A stretch of 64,000 nt of DNA from Serratia surfactantfaciens (GTDB lineage: Bacteria; Pseudomonadota; Gammaproteobacteria; Enterobacterales; Enterobacteriaceae): positions 992,001-1,056,000 of the forward strand of contig NZ_CP016948.1 in NCBI RefSeq assembly GCF_001642805.2, read 5' to 3'. Positions 24,114 to 33,089 of the stretch are shown here, piece after piece (position 1 is the first letter of the stretch; each line of letters starts with the position of its first letter). The position numbers were made by a program, and so were the translations under genes. The notes below the pieces were generated by a model, which made no database searches, was not told the DNA's origin, and was given only the letters and a program-made list of their open reading frames with translations.

Positions 24114-24202
24114 TGGATAGCTCCGTTAGCGGATTAAGGACCCTTAATACCTACGCCACAACGCGCTTTTTGTCACACCGCAGGGCACTTTTTGTCTGCC
24201 AT

Positions 24203-24859
24203 TCAGCGTTCCCAACGGCACACTTCCCAGCCGCGTTCCACCGCCAGCGCGTTCAACTCGCTGTCGGGGTTGATCACCGTGGCGCTGTCGACGAATTGCA
24301 GCATCGCCTTGTCGTTGAGGGAGTCGCTGTAGCCGTGGCTGTGCTCGAATTTCAGATGTGGATGCTGCGCCAGCCAGTGCTGCAGGCGGATCACCTTGCC
24401 CTGCTGATAGGTCATGGTGCCGTAAGTGTTGCCGGTAAAGCGGCCATCGCTGATTTCCACGCCAATCGCCAGCGCATCGTCGGCACCGAGCTGTTCGGCT
24501 ATTGGCGCCACCAGATGCTCGCCGGTGGCGGAGATCACCAGAATGCAGTCGCCGCGCTCGCGGTGCCACTGCAGGCGTTCACGGGCGGCGGGGTAGACGC
24601 GCGGCAGGATGTCGCGCCGGATGTAACGCTGCACCCAGCCGGCCACGGTTTGCACGCTCAGGCCGGTCAACGGTGCCAGCGTAGCCTGCATATAGTCCTC
24701 CATCGACAGCTTGCCCTGATAATAGAGCTGCATCAGCTGCTGCTCCTGCAGTTCAAGCTCCGCCGGCGCGAATCCCTGGCCGACCAGCCAGCGGATCCAC
24801 AGGCTGGCGCTGTCATCGTCAATCAGGGTTTCATCCAGGTCGAATAAGGCTAAATCCAT
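24203..24859 (-). CDS. HAD-IB family phosphatase
   Basis: Haloacid-dehalogenase-type phosphohydrolase of 218 residues. The start is the ATG of MDLALFDLDETL, with GGAG eight bases upstream; the longer open frame is unsupported. Motif I is DLDET (Asp7, Asp9), motif II is LVISATGEHL, motif III is the Lys in QGKVIRL, and motif IV is GYSDSLNDKAML. The alpha-helical cap between motifs I and II places it in the SerB/CicA-like IB group. The substrate is undetermined; a phosphoserine-like or lipid phosphate is possible. Confidence 0.87.
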   Translation of the reverse strand: MDLALFDLDETLIDDDSASLWIRWLVGQGFAPAELELQEQQLMQLYYQGKLSMEDYMQATLAPLTGLSVQTVAGWVQRYIRRDILPRVYPAARERLQWHRERGDCILVISATGEHLVAPIAEQLGADDALAIGVEISDGRFTGNTYGTMTYQQGKVIRLQHWLAQHPHLKFEHSHGYSDSLNDKAMLQFVDSATVINPDSELNALAVERGWEVCRWER

Positions 24860-25088
24860 CAGTATTTCTCCGGCAGGCAGGGTATGAGGTCGTTTACAGG
24901 ATAGCGGATAGCGCACGTCGCCAGCCAGCGGCGTCGGCGAAATTGCGCAGAGCATAAGAAACATTGATGACGCTTTTGCGACAGTTTGTTGAACGTTTGC
25001 ATAACTTAGAACGCAACAATATTGGCCGCCCCGGCGAACGCGGTGCTAACTAGAAGACCAATGCAGCCACCCGCTGGGGGGAGTGACC

Positions 25089-25205
25089 ATGTTGATTATT
25101 CGCCTGTATGGCAGCCCGATCGTGATCGGGGAAGACGAGGAACCGCAAGATGACGCATCTGACGACGCTGAAAACGCTGCCGCTGCTGGATCTTTCGCAG
25201 CTTGA
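25089..25205 (+). CDS. Possible 38-residue upstream peptide
   Basis: A short frame (MLIIRLYGSPIVIGEDEEPQ and 18 more residues) with a strong GGGGGGAG ribosome site. It overlaps the start of the oxygenase gene by 56 bases in another frame. The acidic then Ala-rich composition is unremarkable. It could be a regulatory upstream peptide or a chance frame; no family is recognised. Confidence 0.25.
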   Translation: MLIIRLYGSPIVIGEDEEPQDDASDDAENAAAAGSFAA

Positions 25206-26172
25206 CGGCGATGCGCGCCAGCGGCGCGCCTTTCTTGACGATTTGCGCGCGGCGGCGCGCGACGTAGGTTTTTTCTATCTGCGCGGTCACGGCGTGGACG
25301 GCGCGTTGAATGCGCGGTTGCAGCACGCCGCGCGGCAATTTTTCGCCCTGCCGGAAGCCGACAAGCTGGCGGTGCAGATGGTGCGCTCGCCGCATTTTCG
25401 CGGTTATAACCGGGCGGCGGCGGAGCTCACGCTCGGCCAGCCGGACTGGCGCGAGCAGTTCGATATCGGCGCCGAACGTCCGGCGCTGACGCTGGCTGAC
25501 GACACCCCGCGTTGGGCGCGCCTGCAGGGGCCAAATCAGTGGCCGGCGGCGCTGCCGGCGCTGAAACCGCTGCTGCTGCAGTGGCAGCAGGCGATGACCG
25601 CCATGTCGTTGCGGCTGCTGCGCGCTTTCGCGCTGGCGCTGTCGCTGCCGGAGCAGGCTTTCGATCGCTTGTACGGCGATAAGCCCAACGAACACATCAA
25701 ACTGATTCGCTACCCGGGGCGGGACGCTACCGGCAGCGCACAGGGCGTCGGCGCACACAAGGACTCGGGTTTTCTCAGCTTCTTGCTGCAGGATGCGCAA
25801 AAAGGGCTGCAGGTGGAGGTCAGCGAGGGGCGATGGATAGACGCACAGCCGCGTGAAGACACTTTCGTGGTGAACATCGGCGAGCTGCTGGAACTGGCGA
25901 CCAACGGTTATCTGCGCGCCACGGTGCACCGGGTGGAAACGCCGCCGGCGGGGCGTGACAGATTATCGATCGCGTTCTTCCTCGGCGCGCGTCTGGACGC
26001 GGTGGTGCCGCTGTATCAACTGCCGCCGCAGCTGGCGGCGCAGGCGCGCGGCCCGGCCAGCGATCCGCTCAACCCGCTGCTGCGCGATGTCGGTTACAAC
26101 TACCTGAAAGGGCGCATCCGCTCCCACCCCGATGTAGCGCATCGCTTTTATCAGGACGTTATCGGCCTCTGA
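25150..26172 (+). CDS. 2-oxoglutarate/Fe(II)-dependent oxygenase (isopenicillin N synthase-like)
   Basis: Non-haem iron oxygenase of 340 residues. The N-terminal DIOX_N domain includes FFYLRGHGVD and the C-terminal double-stranded beta helix carries the iron ligands H203 and D205 (GAHKDSGF) and H260 (ATVHRVETP), with the 2-oxoglutarate RxS at R271-S273. The substrate is not predictable; bacterial members modify small acids and hormones. GAGG precedes the start. A terminator of the opposite strand lies just downstream and no partner gene is co-transcribed. Confidence 0.87.
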   Translation: MTHLTTLKTLPLLDLSQLDGDARQRRAFLDDLRAAARDVGFFYLRGHGVDGALNARLQHAARQFFALPEADKLAVQMVRSPHFRGYNRAAAELTLGQPDWREQFDIGAERPALTLADDTPRWARLQGPNQWPAALPALKPLLLQWQQAMTAMSLRLLRAFALALSLPEQAFDRLYGDKPNEHIKLIRYPGRDATGSAQGVGAHKDSGFLSFLLQDAQKGLQVEVSEGRWIDAQPREDTFVVNIGELLELATNGYLRATVHRVETPPAGRDRLSIAFFLGARLDAVVPLYQLPPQLAAQARGPASDPLNPLLRDVGYNYLKGRIRSHPDVAHRFYQDVIGL

Positions 26173-26183
26173 ATATCAGGCAT

Positions 26184-26210
26184 AAAAAAGCCCGGCGTGG
26201 CGGCCGGGCT
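26184..26210 (-). terminator. Terminator of the transsulfuration operon
   Basis: On the minus strand AGCCCGGC, loop CGCCAC, GCCGGGCT, then a run of six T. It lies 23 bases after the gamma-lyase stop, in the gap to the convergent oxygenase gene. Confidence 0.9.
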
Positions 26211-26232
26211 GAGAGGTGCGCTGATGCAGCGG

Positions 26233-27378
26233 TTATTCCGCCAGCGCTTGCTTCAGATCGGCGATCAGATCTTCCACATCTTCAATCCCCACCGACAGGC
26301 GTACCAGCTGTGGCGTGATGCCGGTTTGCAGGCGCTGTTCCAGCGGAATGGAGGCGTGCGTCATGCTGAATGGCTGGCTGATCAGGCTTTCCACGCCGCC
26401 CAGGCTTTCCGCCAGGGTGAACAGGCGCGAACGCTTGATGACCCGGCGTGCATAGGCGTCGTCGCCTTTCAACCGTACCGAGATCATGCCGCCGAAGCGC
26501 GTCATCTGGCGCGCCGCCAGCTCGTGCTGCGGATGGCTCGGCAGGCCGGGATAGTAGACGTTTTCCACCTGCGGCTGGCTCTCCAGCCATTGAGCGATGC
26601 GCAGCGCGCTGTCGCTGTGGCGCTGCATGCGCAGCGCCAGGGTACGAATGCCGCGCAGCGTCAGGAAGCTGCTGAACGGATCGAGAATACCGCCGACCGC
26701 GTTTTGCAGGAAGCCGAGCTGTTCCGCCAGCGCCGGGTTATCGCCCACCGCCGCGACGCCGGCCACCACGTCGGAGTGGCCGTTGAGGTATTTGGTGGCG
26801 GAGTGCACCACCACGTCAAAGCCCAGATCCAGCGGGCGTTGCAGATACGGCGAGGCGAAGGTGTTGTCCGCCACGCTGATAAGTTGATGCTTTTTGGCGA
26901 TCGCGGCGATGGCGCTCAGATCCGCCAGTTTCAGCAATGGGTTGGTCGGGGTTTCCACCCAGATCATTTTGGTATCCGGTTCGATCGCCTGTTCCAGCCC
27001 GGCGAGATCCGCCGGTGACACGTAGGTGACGCGCAGGCCGGCGGTGCGGCTGCGCACCTTTTCCAGCAGGCGATAGGTGCCGCCGTACAGGTCGTCCACC
27101 GCGATCAGGTGGCTGTCCTTGTCGAGCAGCTCCAGCACCGTGGAGCAGGCCGCCAGACCGGAGGCGAAGGCGTAACCGCGGCTGCCGCCTTCCAGTTCGG
27201 CGATGGCGCTTTCCAGCGCGGTGCGCGTCGGGTTGGCGCTGCGGGAATACTCATAGCCGGTATGCTCGCCCGGCGCCGGTTGGGCGTAAGTAGAGGTGGC
27301 GTAAATCGCCGGCATCACTGCGCCGGTCGCATCCGGGGTGTAACCGGCGTGAACGGTCAACGTATCAAACTTGGCCAT
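26233..27378 (-). CDS. Cystathionine gamma-lyase / gamma-synthase family enzyme
   Basis: Fold type I PLP enzyme of 381 residues. The PLP lysine is K196 (VVVHSATKYLNGHSD), with YEYSRSANPTR for the neighbouring subunit and the Asp in VADNTFASP. Sequence does not cleanly separate gamma-lyase from gamma-synthase, but pairing with a cystathionine beta-synthase 12 bases upstream supports gamma-lyase: cystathionine to cysteine, 2-oxobutyrate and ammonia (inference). Together the two genes convert homocysteine and serine to cysteine, a reverse transsulfuration route absent from E. coli K-12. Confidence 0.9.
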   Translation of the reverse strand: MAKFDTLTVHAGYTPDATGAVMPAIYATSTYAQPAPGEHTGYEYSRSANPTRTALESAIAELEGGSRGYAFASGLAACSTVLELLDKDSHLIAVDDLYGGTYRLLEKVRSRTAGLRVTYVSPADLAGLEQAIEPDTKMIWVETPTNPLLKLADLSAIAAIAKKHQLISVADNTFASPYLQRPLDLGFDVVVHSATKYLNGHSDVVAGVAAVGDNPALAEQLGFLQNAVGGILDPFSSFLTLRGIRTLALRMQRHSDSALRIAQWLESQPQVENVYYPGLPSHPQHELAARQMTRFGGMISVRLKGDDAYARRVIKRSRLFTLAESLGGVESLISQPFSMTHASIPLEQRLQTGITPQLVRLSVGIEDVEDLIADLKQALAE

Positions 27379-27390
27379 AATGGGTCCTTA

Positions 27391-28758
27391 TTAACGTAAT
27401 TTTTGGCGCCAGGCGTTAAGCACGTCTGTGCGGGTAATCAGGCCGAGGAAGCGCTCGCCGTCGAGCACCACCGCGACGTGGCCATGGTTGAAGGTGGCCT
27501 GCAGTTCCTGATAGCCGGCTTCCTTTTGCAGCGTATTGACCCGCTTGGTCATCGCGCTGCTGGCCGGCAGGCTGAAGTGGGCGGCGTCGGCCTGGACGGC
27601 GTTCAGCAGATCCCACTCATCGATCAAACCGACCACCCGATCGCCTTCCAGCACCGGCAGCTGCGAGATGTCGTACAGCCGCATGCGGGCGTGCACGATC
27701 GCCAGCGTGTCGTCCGGCGCGGCGGAAACGGCGGCGCCCTCGTCGTGGCGGTAGGCGATCAGATCGCGCAGATCGCCGTGCTGTGGCTTGCTCAGCAAGC
27801 CCTGTTCCAGCATCCAGTGATCGTTATACATTTTAGACAGGTATTTGTTGCCGCTGTCGCAGACGAAGGTCACCACTCGCTTGGGTTCGGTCTGTGCGCG
27901 GCAGTAACGCAATGCGGCGGCCAGCAGGGTGCCGGTGGACGATCCCGCCAGCACGCCTTCCTTGCGCAGCAGGTCGCGCGCGGTGGTGAAGGCTTCGGCG
28001 TCGCCGATGCGGTAAGCGTTGCGCACCTGGTCAAAGTCGCTGAGCGGCGGGACGAAGTCTTCGCCGATGCCTTCCACCAGCCAACTGCCCGCTTCGCCGA
28101 CTTGGCCGTTGTCGAGATAGTCCGCCAGAATAGAGCCGGCAGGGTCGGCCAGCACGAATTCCGTCTGCGGCGATACTTCGGCGAAATAGCGGCTCAGCCC
28201 GCCCAGTGTGCCGCCGGAACCGACTCCGACCACGATGGCGTCTACGTCATGTTCCATCTGTCGCCACAGTTCGGGCGCCGTGGTGGTGGTATGGGCCGCC
28301 GGGTTGGCCGGATTATTGAACTGGTCGATATAAAAAGCGCCGGGGATCTCTTCCGCCAGGCGTTTAGCGTAATCCTGATAGTAAGCCGGATGCCCCTTGC
28401 CGACGTCCGAGCGGGTCAACAGCACTTCCACGCCCAGCGCGCGCAGGTGGAAGATCTTCTCGCGGCTCATCTTGTCCGGCACCACCAGCAGTAGCTTATA
28501 GCCTTTCAATGCCGCCACCAGCGCCAATCCCAGGCCGGTATTGCCGGCGGTGGCTTCGATGATGGTGCCGCCCGGCTGCAGTTTGCCGTCGCGCTCGGCC
28601 TGTTCGATCATCGACAGCGCCACGCGGTCTTTGATCGAACCGCCGGGGTTTTGATTCTCCAGCTTGACGAACAGCCGGCACGGGCCGGTATCGAACTGGG
28701 TCAGTTCCAGCATCGGGGTATTGCCAATCATCTCGATGACGGAATGGGGGATCGCCAT
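27391..28758 (-). CDS. Cystathionine beta-synthase
   Basis: PLP enzyme condensing serine (or O-acetylserine) with homocysteine. In 455 residues, the fold type II catalytic domain (about 1-320) has K43 in NPGGSIKDRVAL, the substrate loop EATAGNTGLGLALVAALKG and the phosphate loop GVGSGGTLGGLSR. The last 120 residues are a pair of CBS domains, ending LDGERFLGLITRTDVLNAW, which usually bind adenosyl ligands. It is the first gene of the two-gene operon. Bacterial members may instead use O-acetylserine, which the sequence cannot settle. Confidence 0.93.
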   Translation of the reverse strand: MAIPHSVIEMIGNTPMLELTQFDTGPCRLFVKLENQNPGGSIKDRVALSMIEQAERDGKLQPGGTIIEATAGNTGLGLALVAALKGYKLLLVVPDKMSREKIFHLRALGVEVLLTRSDVGKGHPAYYQDYAKRLAEEIPGAFYIDQFNNPANPAAHTTTTAPELWRQMEHDVDAIVVGVGSGGTLGGLSRYFAEVSPQTEFVLADPAGSILADYLDNGQVGEAGSWLVEGIGEDFVPPLSDFDQVRNAYRIGDAEAFTTARDLLRKEGVLAGSSTGTLLAAALRYCRAQTEPKRVVTFVCDSGNKYLSKMYNDHWMLEQGLLSKPQHGDLRDLIAYRHDEGAAVSAAPDDTLAIVHARMRLYDISQLPVLEGDRVVGLIDEWDLLNAVQADAAHFSLPASSAMTKRVNTLQKEAGYQELQATFNHGHVAVVLDGERFLGLITRTDVLNAWRQKLR

Positions 28759-29224
28759 GACTCATCTCCAGGATTATTCGGTATAAAAGTCTTTGTGTGG
28801 ATGATAGCGCTGAGGATAAGCGCTTTAAAAAGAACAAATAACGGTTCTATATGCCATTATGGAATATATTAATCTTTTTTAGACGTATGGATGCGCAGAT
28901 GTTTAGCGGTGCAGATGCTTGGCCGTGTAGCCGTGAGTGGGCGGAGAAATAGACGGTGCGGCGCTTTTTTGAGCGATAAGCGGGGGCCTGCGTACAGTTA
29001 TGTAAAAATGCTGAAAATTCACGCTAAACCCTGCAAAAATAAGATAAATCACATAAACTCACAGCAAGGGCATTTTCGGTGCGTTGCGTTACCCATTACG
29101 GGCGCCGCAGGGGGTTGCGGCCGGCACGCGCGCACCGGGCCACTCTCGCTGGTTGGCTTAAAACGTGAACATGTTTGAAAGTTAACGCTATTTCAATGGT
29201 TTGAATGGACACTCTGGCGACGTC
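28759..29224. other. Intergenic region before dacC
   Basis: About 465 bases between divergent beta-synthase and dacC genes. The first 120 bases are AT-rich and should hold the beta-synthase promoter; a frame at 28891-29178 has no ribosome site or family likeness. I see no convincing operator or RNA here. Confidence 0.5.
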
Positions 29225-30430
29225 ATGATGAAAAAAAACTTATCCACTTCCCTGAAAAAACTGACCTTCAGCGTAGGCATCCTGTTGCTGGCCGCACCGG
29301 CCGTGCACGCGGCCGAGCCGCCGGCGCCACCGCAGGTAGACGCCAAGGCCTTCATTCTGATGGATTACAACAGTGGCAAGGTGCTGACCGAAGGTAACTC
29401 CGACACCCGCCTCGATCCCGCCAGCCTGACCAAGATCATGTCCAGCTACGTGATCGGGCAGGCGATCAAGGCCGGCAAGATCAAGCCGGAAGACATGGTC
29501 ACCGTCGGCAAAGACGCCTGGGCGCCCGGTAACCCGGCGCTGCGCGGTTCTTCGCTGATGTTCATCAAGCCGGGCGATCAGGTGCCGGTGCTGGAGCTGA
29601 ATAAGGGCATCGTGATTCAGTCGGGCAACGACGCCAGCATCGCGCTGGCGGACTACGTGGCGGGCAGCCAGGATTCGTTCGTCGGCCTGATGAACAACTA
29701 CGCCAAGTCTCTGGGCCTGCAGAATACCCACTTCCTGACGGTGCATGGCCTGGATGCGGAAGGGCAGTACAGCACCGCGCGCGACATGGCGCTGCTGAGC
29801 CAGGCGCTGATCCGCGACGTGCCGGACGAATACGCGCTGCATAAAGAGAAAGAGTTCACCTTTAACAAGATCCGCCAGATTAACCGCAACCGTCTGCTGT
29901 GGAGCAGCAACCTGAACGTCGACGGTATCAAGACCGGTTACACCAGCGGCGCCGGTCACAACCTGGTGGCGTCGGCCACCGACGGCCCGATGCGCCTGAT
30001 CTCGGTCGTGCTGGGCGCGCCGAGCGATCGCGTGCGCTTCAGCGAAAGCGAAAAGCTGCTGACCTGGGGCTTCCGCTTCTATGAAACCGCAACGCCGATC
30101 AAGGCCGATAAACCGTTCGTTACCCAGAAGGTATGGTTCGGCGACGTCAGCGAAGTGCCGCTCGGCGTGGCGAAAGACGCCTCGGTCACCATTCCGAAAG
30201 GACAGATGAAAAACCTGAAGGCCAGCTACAAACTGACCCAACCGACGCTGGAAGCGCCGCTGGCGAAAAATCAGGTGGTCGGCACCATCGACTTCCAACT
30301 GGACGGAAAAACCATCGAGCAGCACCCGCTGGTGGTGATGCAAGAGGTGAAAGAGGGCAACTTCTTCAGCCGCATCTGGGATATGGTGATGATGAAGCTG
30401 AGCCAGTGGTTCGTCGGGATCTTCGGCTAA
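29225..30430 (+). CDS. dacC: D-alanyl-D-alanine carboxypeptidase, PBP6-type
   Basis: Periplasmic penicillin-binding protein that trims the terminal D-Ala from peptidoglycan pentapeptides. With the ATG at 29225 it has 401 residues: signal peptide 1-29, active-site SLTK (67-70), SGND, and KTGYTSGAG, then the C-terminal domain and an amphipathic helix ([17 protein letters not shown]) that anchors it to the inner membrane. It matches E. coli DacC better than DacA throughout. The ribosome site is weak; TTG 29201 in frame is possible but unlikely. In E. coli dacC is followed by deoR; here about 15 kb lie between. Confidence 0.94.
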   Translation: MMKKNLSTSLKKLTFSVGILLLAAPAVHAAEPPAPPQVDAKAFILMDYNSGKVLTEGNSDTRLDPASLTKIMSSYVIGQAIKAGKIKPEDMVTVGKDAWAPGNPALRGSSLMFIKPGDQVPVLELNKGIVIQSGNDASIALADYVAGSQDSFVGLMNNYAKSLGLQNTHFLTVHGLDAEGQYSTARDMALLSQALIRDVPDEYALHKEKEFTFNKIRQINRNRLLWSSNLNVDGIKTGYTSGAGHNLVASATDGPMRLISVVLGAPSDRVRFSESEKLLTWGFRFYETATPIKADKPFVTQKVWFGDVSEVPLGVAKDASVTIPKGQMKNLKASYKLTQPTLEAPLAKNQVVGTIDFQLDGKTIEQHPLVVMQEVKEGNFFSRIWDMVMMKLSQWFVGIFG

Positions 30431-30475
30431 ATACCCTGATGTGAGGAGCGCGCCTCAGGCGCACGATCCTTGACC

Positions 30476-30508
30476 AAGCCGCAACGGAGACGTTGCGGCT
30501 TTTTTTTC
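30476..30508 (+). terminator. dacC terminator
   Basis: AAGCCGCAACG, loop GAGA, CGTTGCGGCTT, then seven more T. Convergent with the fimbrial minor pilin gene. Confidence 0.95.
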
Positions 30509-30531
30509 GCGAGTTGCTGAGATGCGGGCGT

Positions 30532-31029
30532 TTAAAAGTAGTCCACCAGCATGGTGGCGCCGCTGGTGAAATCACCTTCTGCCAGGGCGACGGCGCTGTT
30601 TTTTACCGGCACCGCATCAAGCGTCGGTGGATTGGCGTAATCGATGTTCAGCGGTGTATTGATGGCGAAGGCCTTGCCGTTGGCCAACAGCTTGATGCCC
30701 AAGCCATTAACGCTGCTGGTTAACACGCTGCCATCGAAGGCCGCCGCGCTGCCCATGATCTTCATTTTCAGCTGGCGGCTGTTATCCAGAAACTCGCATT
30801 TGATGCTGTAATCGATGCGTTGCATATAGCGAGTGCCGTCGATGCGCTTGATGCCGACCTTGCCGAAGTCGATATCGATGGTGCGCCCGTCGTTGATCAC
30901 GCAAGGCGGGGGCGCCACCACGGTGGCGGTGATGTTGACCTTGGTACCCTGGTCGGCGGCCTGAGCGGCGGCGCTCATCAGGCTTAGCGCCCACAGCAGA
31001 GCGCAGCTCTTTTTCCTCGTCATGTTCAT
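30532..31029 (-). CDS. Minor fimbrial subunit (chaperone-usher pilin)
   Basis: Pilin-fold protein of 165 residues with a signal peptide (about 1-23, ending AQA), an N-terminal donor strand (DQGTKVNITATVV), the disulfide Cys pair (PPPCVIND and IKCEFLD) and the terminal beta-strand motif ending GATMLVDYF. It resembles MrpG-type adaptor pilins. It is the last gene of the leftward arm and lies 13 bases after the tip-adhesin gene, so it probably links the tip to the shaft (inference). Confidence 0.85.
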   Translation of the reverse strand: MNMTRKKSCALLWALSLMSAAAQAADQGTKVNITATVVAPPPCVINDGRTIDIDFGKVGIKRIDGTRYMQRIDYSIKCEFLDNSRQLKMKIMGSAAAFDGSVLTSSVNGLGIKLLANGKAFAINTPLNIDYANPPTLDAVPVKNSAVALAEGDFTSGATMLVDYF

Positions 31030-31042
31030 CCTGGCTCCCGTC

Positions 31043-32014
31043 TCAAGGTGCGCTGAAAATCAGCGTGGCCGAACCCGACAGCGGGCCGGTGGCGATGCTG
31101 GTGTAAGGAACATTGTTCTTCACCGGCACAAAGGTCACGGTATCGTTGCCCAGACCGTTGACGATACGCGTTCTGAAGGCATTATTGGGCTTTACCACCG
31201 CGCCGTTGTACACCATGGCCACGCCGACGTTGGGGTTGCTGGTCTTGATAAAATCGCTGGAGAAACCGCTGGCGTCGCTGACCATGCGGATCAGAATATC
31301 CTGCGTCGCGCTCTGATCGTCGCATTGGTAGCTGAGCGCTTTGTCCTGTTTTATCTGGGCATCGCTGGCGCTCTGGGTCAGAAAGTCCTGGCGGATCTGG
31401 CCGAAGTCGACGTTAATTTGCTGACCGTTGTTGATGGTGCAGCTGGTGGTGACGAAGTAAGCGTCATTGTCGGCGATCAGGCGCCAGCGATAAACGCCGC
31501 ACTGTGGGCAGCCAGGCTGATCGTTGGTCTGAATAAAGTTGATTTGGCCGATGACGTCGCCCTTATTCACCTTGATGTCCGGCGTTGGGAAACGGTTCAA
31601 CACGATATAGACCCGGATGGCGACCGACTGGGTCTGTAACCCGGTAAGGCTGAGTACGCTGATACCTGATGGCACCGGAGAGTTGTAATCGCTGCCGTTG
31701 ATGGTGGTACCGCTGCCGATGGTGCCAAAAATCGCACTGTTCATCGACAGCGCCGGACTGTCGGTTTTGAGATAGTCATACCAGCTCGCGACGTCGTTTT
31801 TACAGGTGACCTGGCTGACGTTGACGATTTCGTTTTTGCCATAAGAAAGCTGTGGCCCGATGCGTACCCGGACGTCAACCGGCGTGGTCGAGCCCCCGGG
31901 TGGAATCAGTCCGCCATCGGACGTGCGGCAGGTAAATGCGTTGGCATTGCCAAGCAGCAGGAAGAAAGATAATGCCAGGCAGCAGCGTAAAAATAGCAGG
32001 GCTGTTTTTATCAC
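31043..32014 (-). CDS. Fimbrial tip adhesin candidate (two-domain pilin)
   Basis: Secreted protein of 323 residues from a GTG at 32014 (GGGA seven bases upstream), chosen because it gives a clean signal peptide ending GNANA; the longer frame adds 20 residues before it. Residues about 24-185 form a Cys-containing N-terminal domain (FTCRTSDGG, VTCKND, GCPQCG) unlike a pilin, and the rest is a pilin domain (TSCTINNGQQINVDFGQ, final strand GSATLIFSAP). This architecture is that of FimH/MrpH-type tip adhesins. Receptor unknown. It is odd that tip genes are divergent from the rest of the operon. Confidence 0.8.
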   Translation of the reverse strand: MIKTALLFLRCCLALSFFLLLGNANAFTCRTSDGGLIPPGGSTTPVDVRVRIGPQLSYGKNEIVNVSQVTCKNDVASWYDYLKTDSPALSMNSAIFGTIGSGTTINGSDYNSPVPSGISVLSLTGLQTQSVAIRVYIVLNRFPTPDIKVNKGDVIGQINFIQTNDQPGCPQCGVYRWRLIADNDAYFVTTSCTINNGQQINVDFGQIRQDFLTQSASDAQIKQDKALSYQCDDQSATQDILIRMVSDASGFSSDFIKTSNPNVGVAMVYNGAVVKPNNAFRTRIVNGLGNDTVTFVPVKNNVPYTSIATGPLSGSATLIFSAP

Positions 32015-32094
32015 GATAATATCCCAATATATATAAATAGTGTGCGGCGTTACTCCGCAATGAAATATTGCCAATCAGGCCGGCTACGCCATAT

Positions 32095-32424
32095 TTATTC
32101 CGTTAAAGAAGAATGGGGTGTATCTCTGTTGGATCTGTCGTCGTTATCACCGCTCAACAATGCGGTGGGATACCACCTCAATGAGTTGTTGATGGAACCG
32201 TCCGTCACAATCACTTTTTGCCGGGCGACAAGATCCAGCAGCAGCCGCCGAGCCCGGTAAACACCGACGTTGACGGCATTGGCCAGTTGCCGCGTCGACA
32301 GCCATTGCTGCTGTGGCGGCAGCCCGGCGACGGGGCACTTGCGGGGTGACTGTGCGAATAATGTTTGCAGCAGATCATGCTGCAATTGCCGTATTTCCTT
32401 TTGTTTCGGAGATAACGCTTCCAT
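32095..32424 (-). CDS. FaeA/PapI-like winged-helix fimbrial regulator (candidate)
   Basis: Small protein of 109 residues with AGAGGAAG before its ATG. The central segment (about residues 41-90) reads WLSTRQLANAVNVGVYRARR followed by a second helix and a beta-wing ending LRWYP, which is the pattern of FaeA/PapI winged helix proteins that control fimbrial phase variation. Its place, divergent from the major pilin gene across a 665-base gap, matches papI and papB. Similarity is by pattern only; other small winged-helix families are possible. It heads the leftward transcript with adhesin and minor pilin. Confidence 0.6.
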   Translation of the reverse strand: MEALSPKQKEIRQLQHDLLQTLFAQSPRKCPVAGLPPQQQWLSTRQLANAVNVGVYRARRLLLDLVARQKVIVTDGSINNSLRWYPTALLSGDNDDRSNRDTPHSSLTE

Positions 32425-33089
32425 AGCACTTCCTCTGTATTCCGATTGCCGTATTCCTAAGAAAAAACAAACTTTCGCTGCCTACCAACAACGAGGTAAA
32501 ACGCGAACAAAGAAAATTCCTATCTATTTATCAGGATTGAAAAAAAAGGCGTTGCCCGCCCCGTTTTTACCTATGCCTAGGCAGGGGTGGCGTCACGCTG
32601 AAACCTAAAATTTTGGTTTATTATATTCACAAAGCGCCACTTTGCGATCTGATTACTTGGGAATCAGAGAAAAACAGGATATTGCTCTATAAAAGTATCT
32701 TTTACGATCTATGAGCCTAAAAATAACAGTAAATTAACTTCAATTAGGAAATAAATTGCGAATGTTCGCCTTGATCAAAAAAAGCCTTTTTTTGCTGAGA
32801 GGCATTTGCCAGAATATTCATCGCCGAACAAGAAGGGCGGATTAGAAAGTATTGGCCTCGACTTGTTGTGATTTCGTTTATTTTTGAATGGCGATCTCAT
32901 TAATGAGTGGGCTGCTGCGAACTTGCCGTTATCGACGAGTTTATTGTCGGTTTCCTTGGGTTTTGGCAGTTAACCAACCAGCAAGATGCTAAAGAATCAG
33001 GGCTGCGCACATATAAGCGCGAGCGGGTTTCCTGTTGCTCTTTTTCTTGATTGGAATATGCATTTTTTCTTATAAGGAATATAGGTTCT
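32425..33089. promoter_or_regulatory. Divergent fimbrial control region with four GATC sites
   Basis: AT-rich gap between the FaeA-like gene and the major pilin gene. GATC (Dam methylation) sites are at 32646, 32706, 32773 and 32893, the first two as TTTGCGATCT and TTTACGATCT. A perfect palindrome TGCCTAGGCA lies at 32574-32583. The arrangement recalls the pap switch, where Lrp and PapI compete with Dam at two GATC sites. Four sites in 250 bases is more than expected but not decisive. Confidence 0.45.

Noticed and set aside
28891-29178. 95-codon frame before dacC
   Set aside because: No ribosome-binding site, no similarity, atypical composition (Cys/Arg/Gly-rich).
32574-32583. Palindrome TGCCTAGGCA as an invertible-element end
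   Set aside because: No matching second copy in the fimbrial gap and no recombinase gene beside it.
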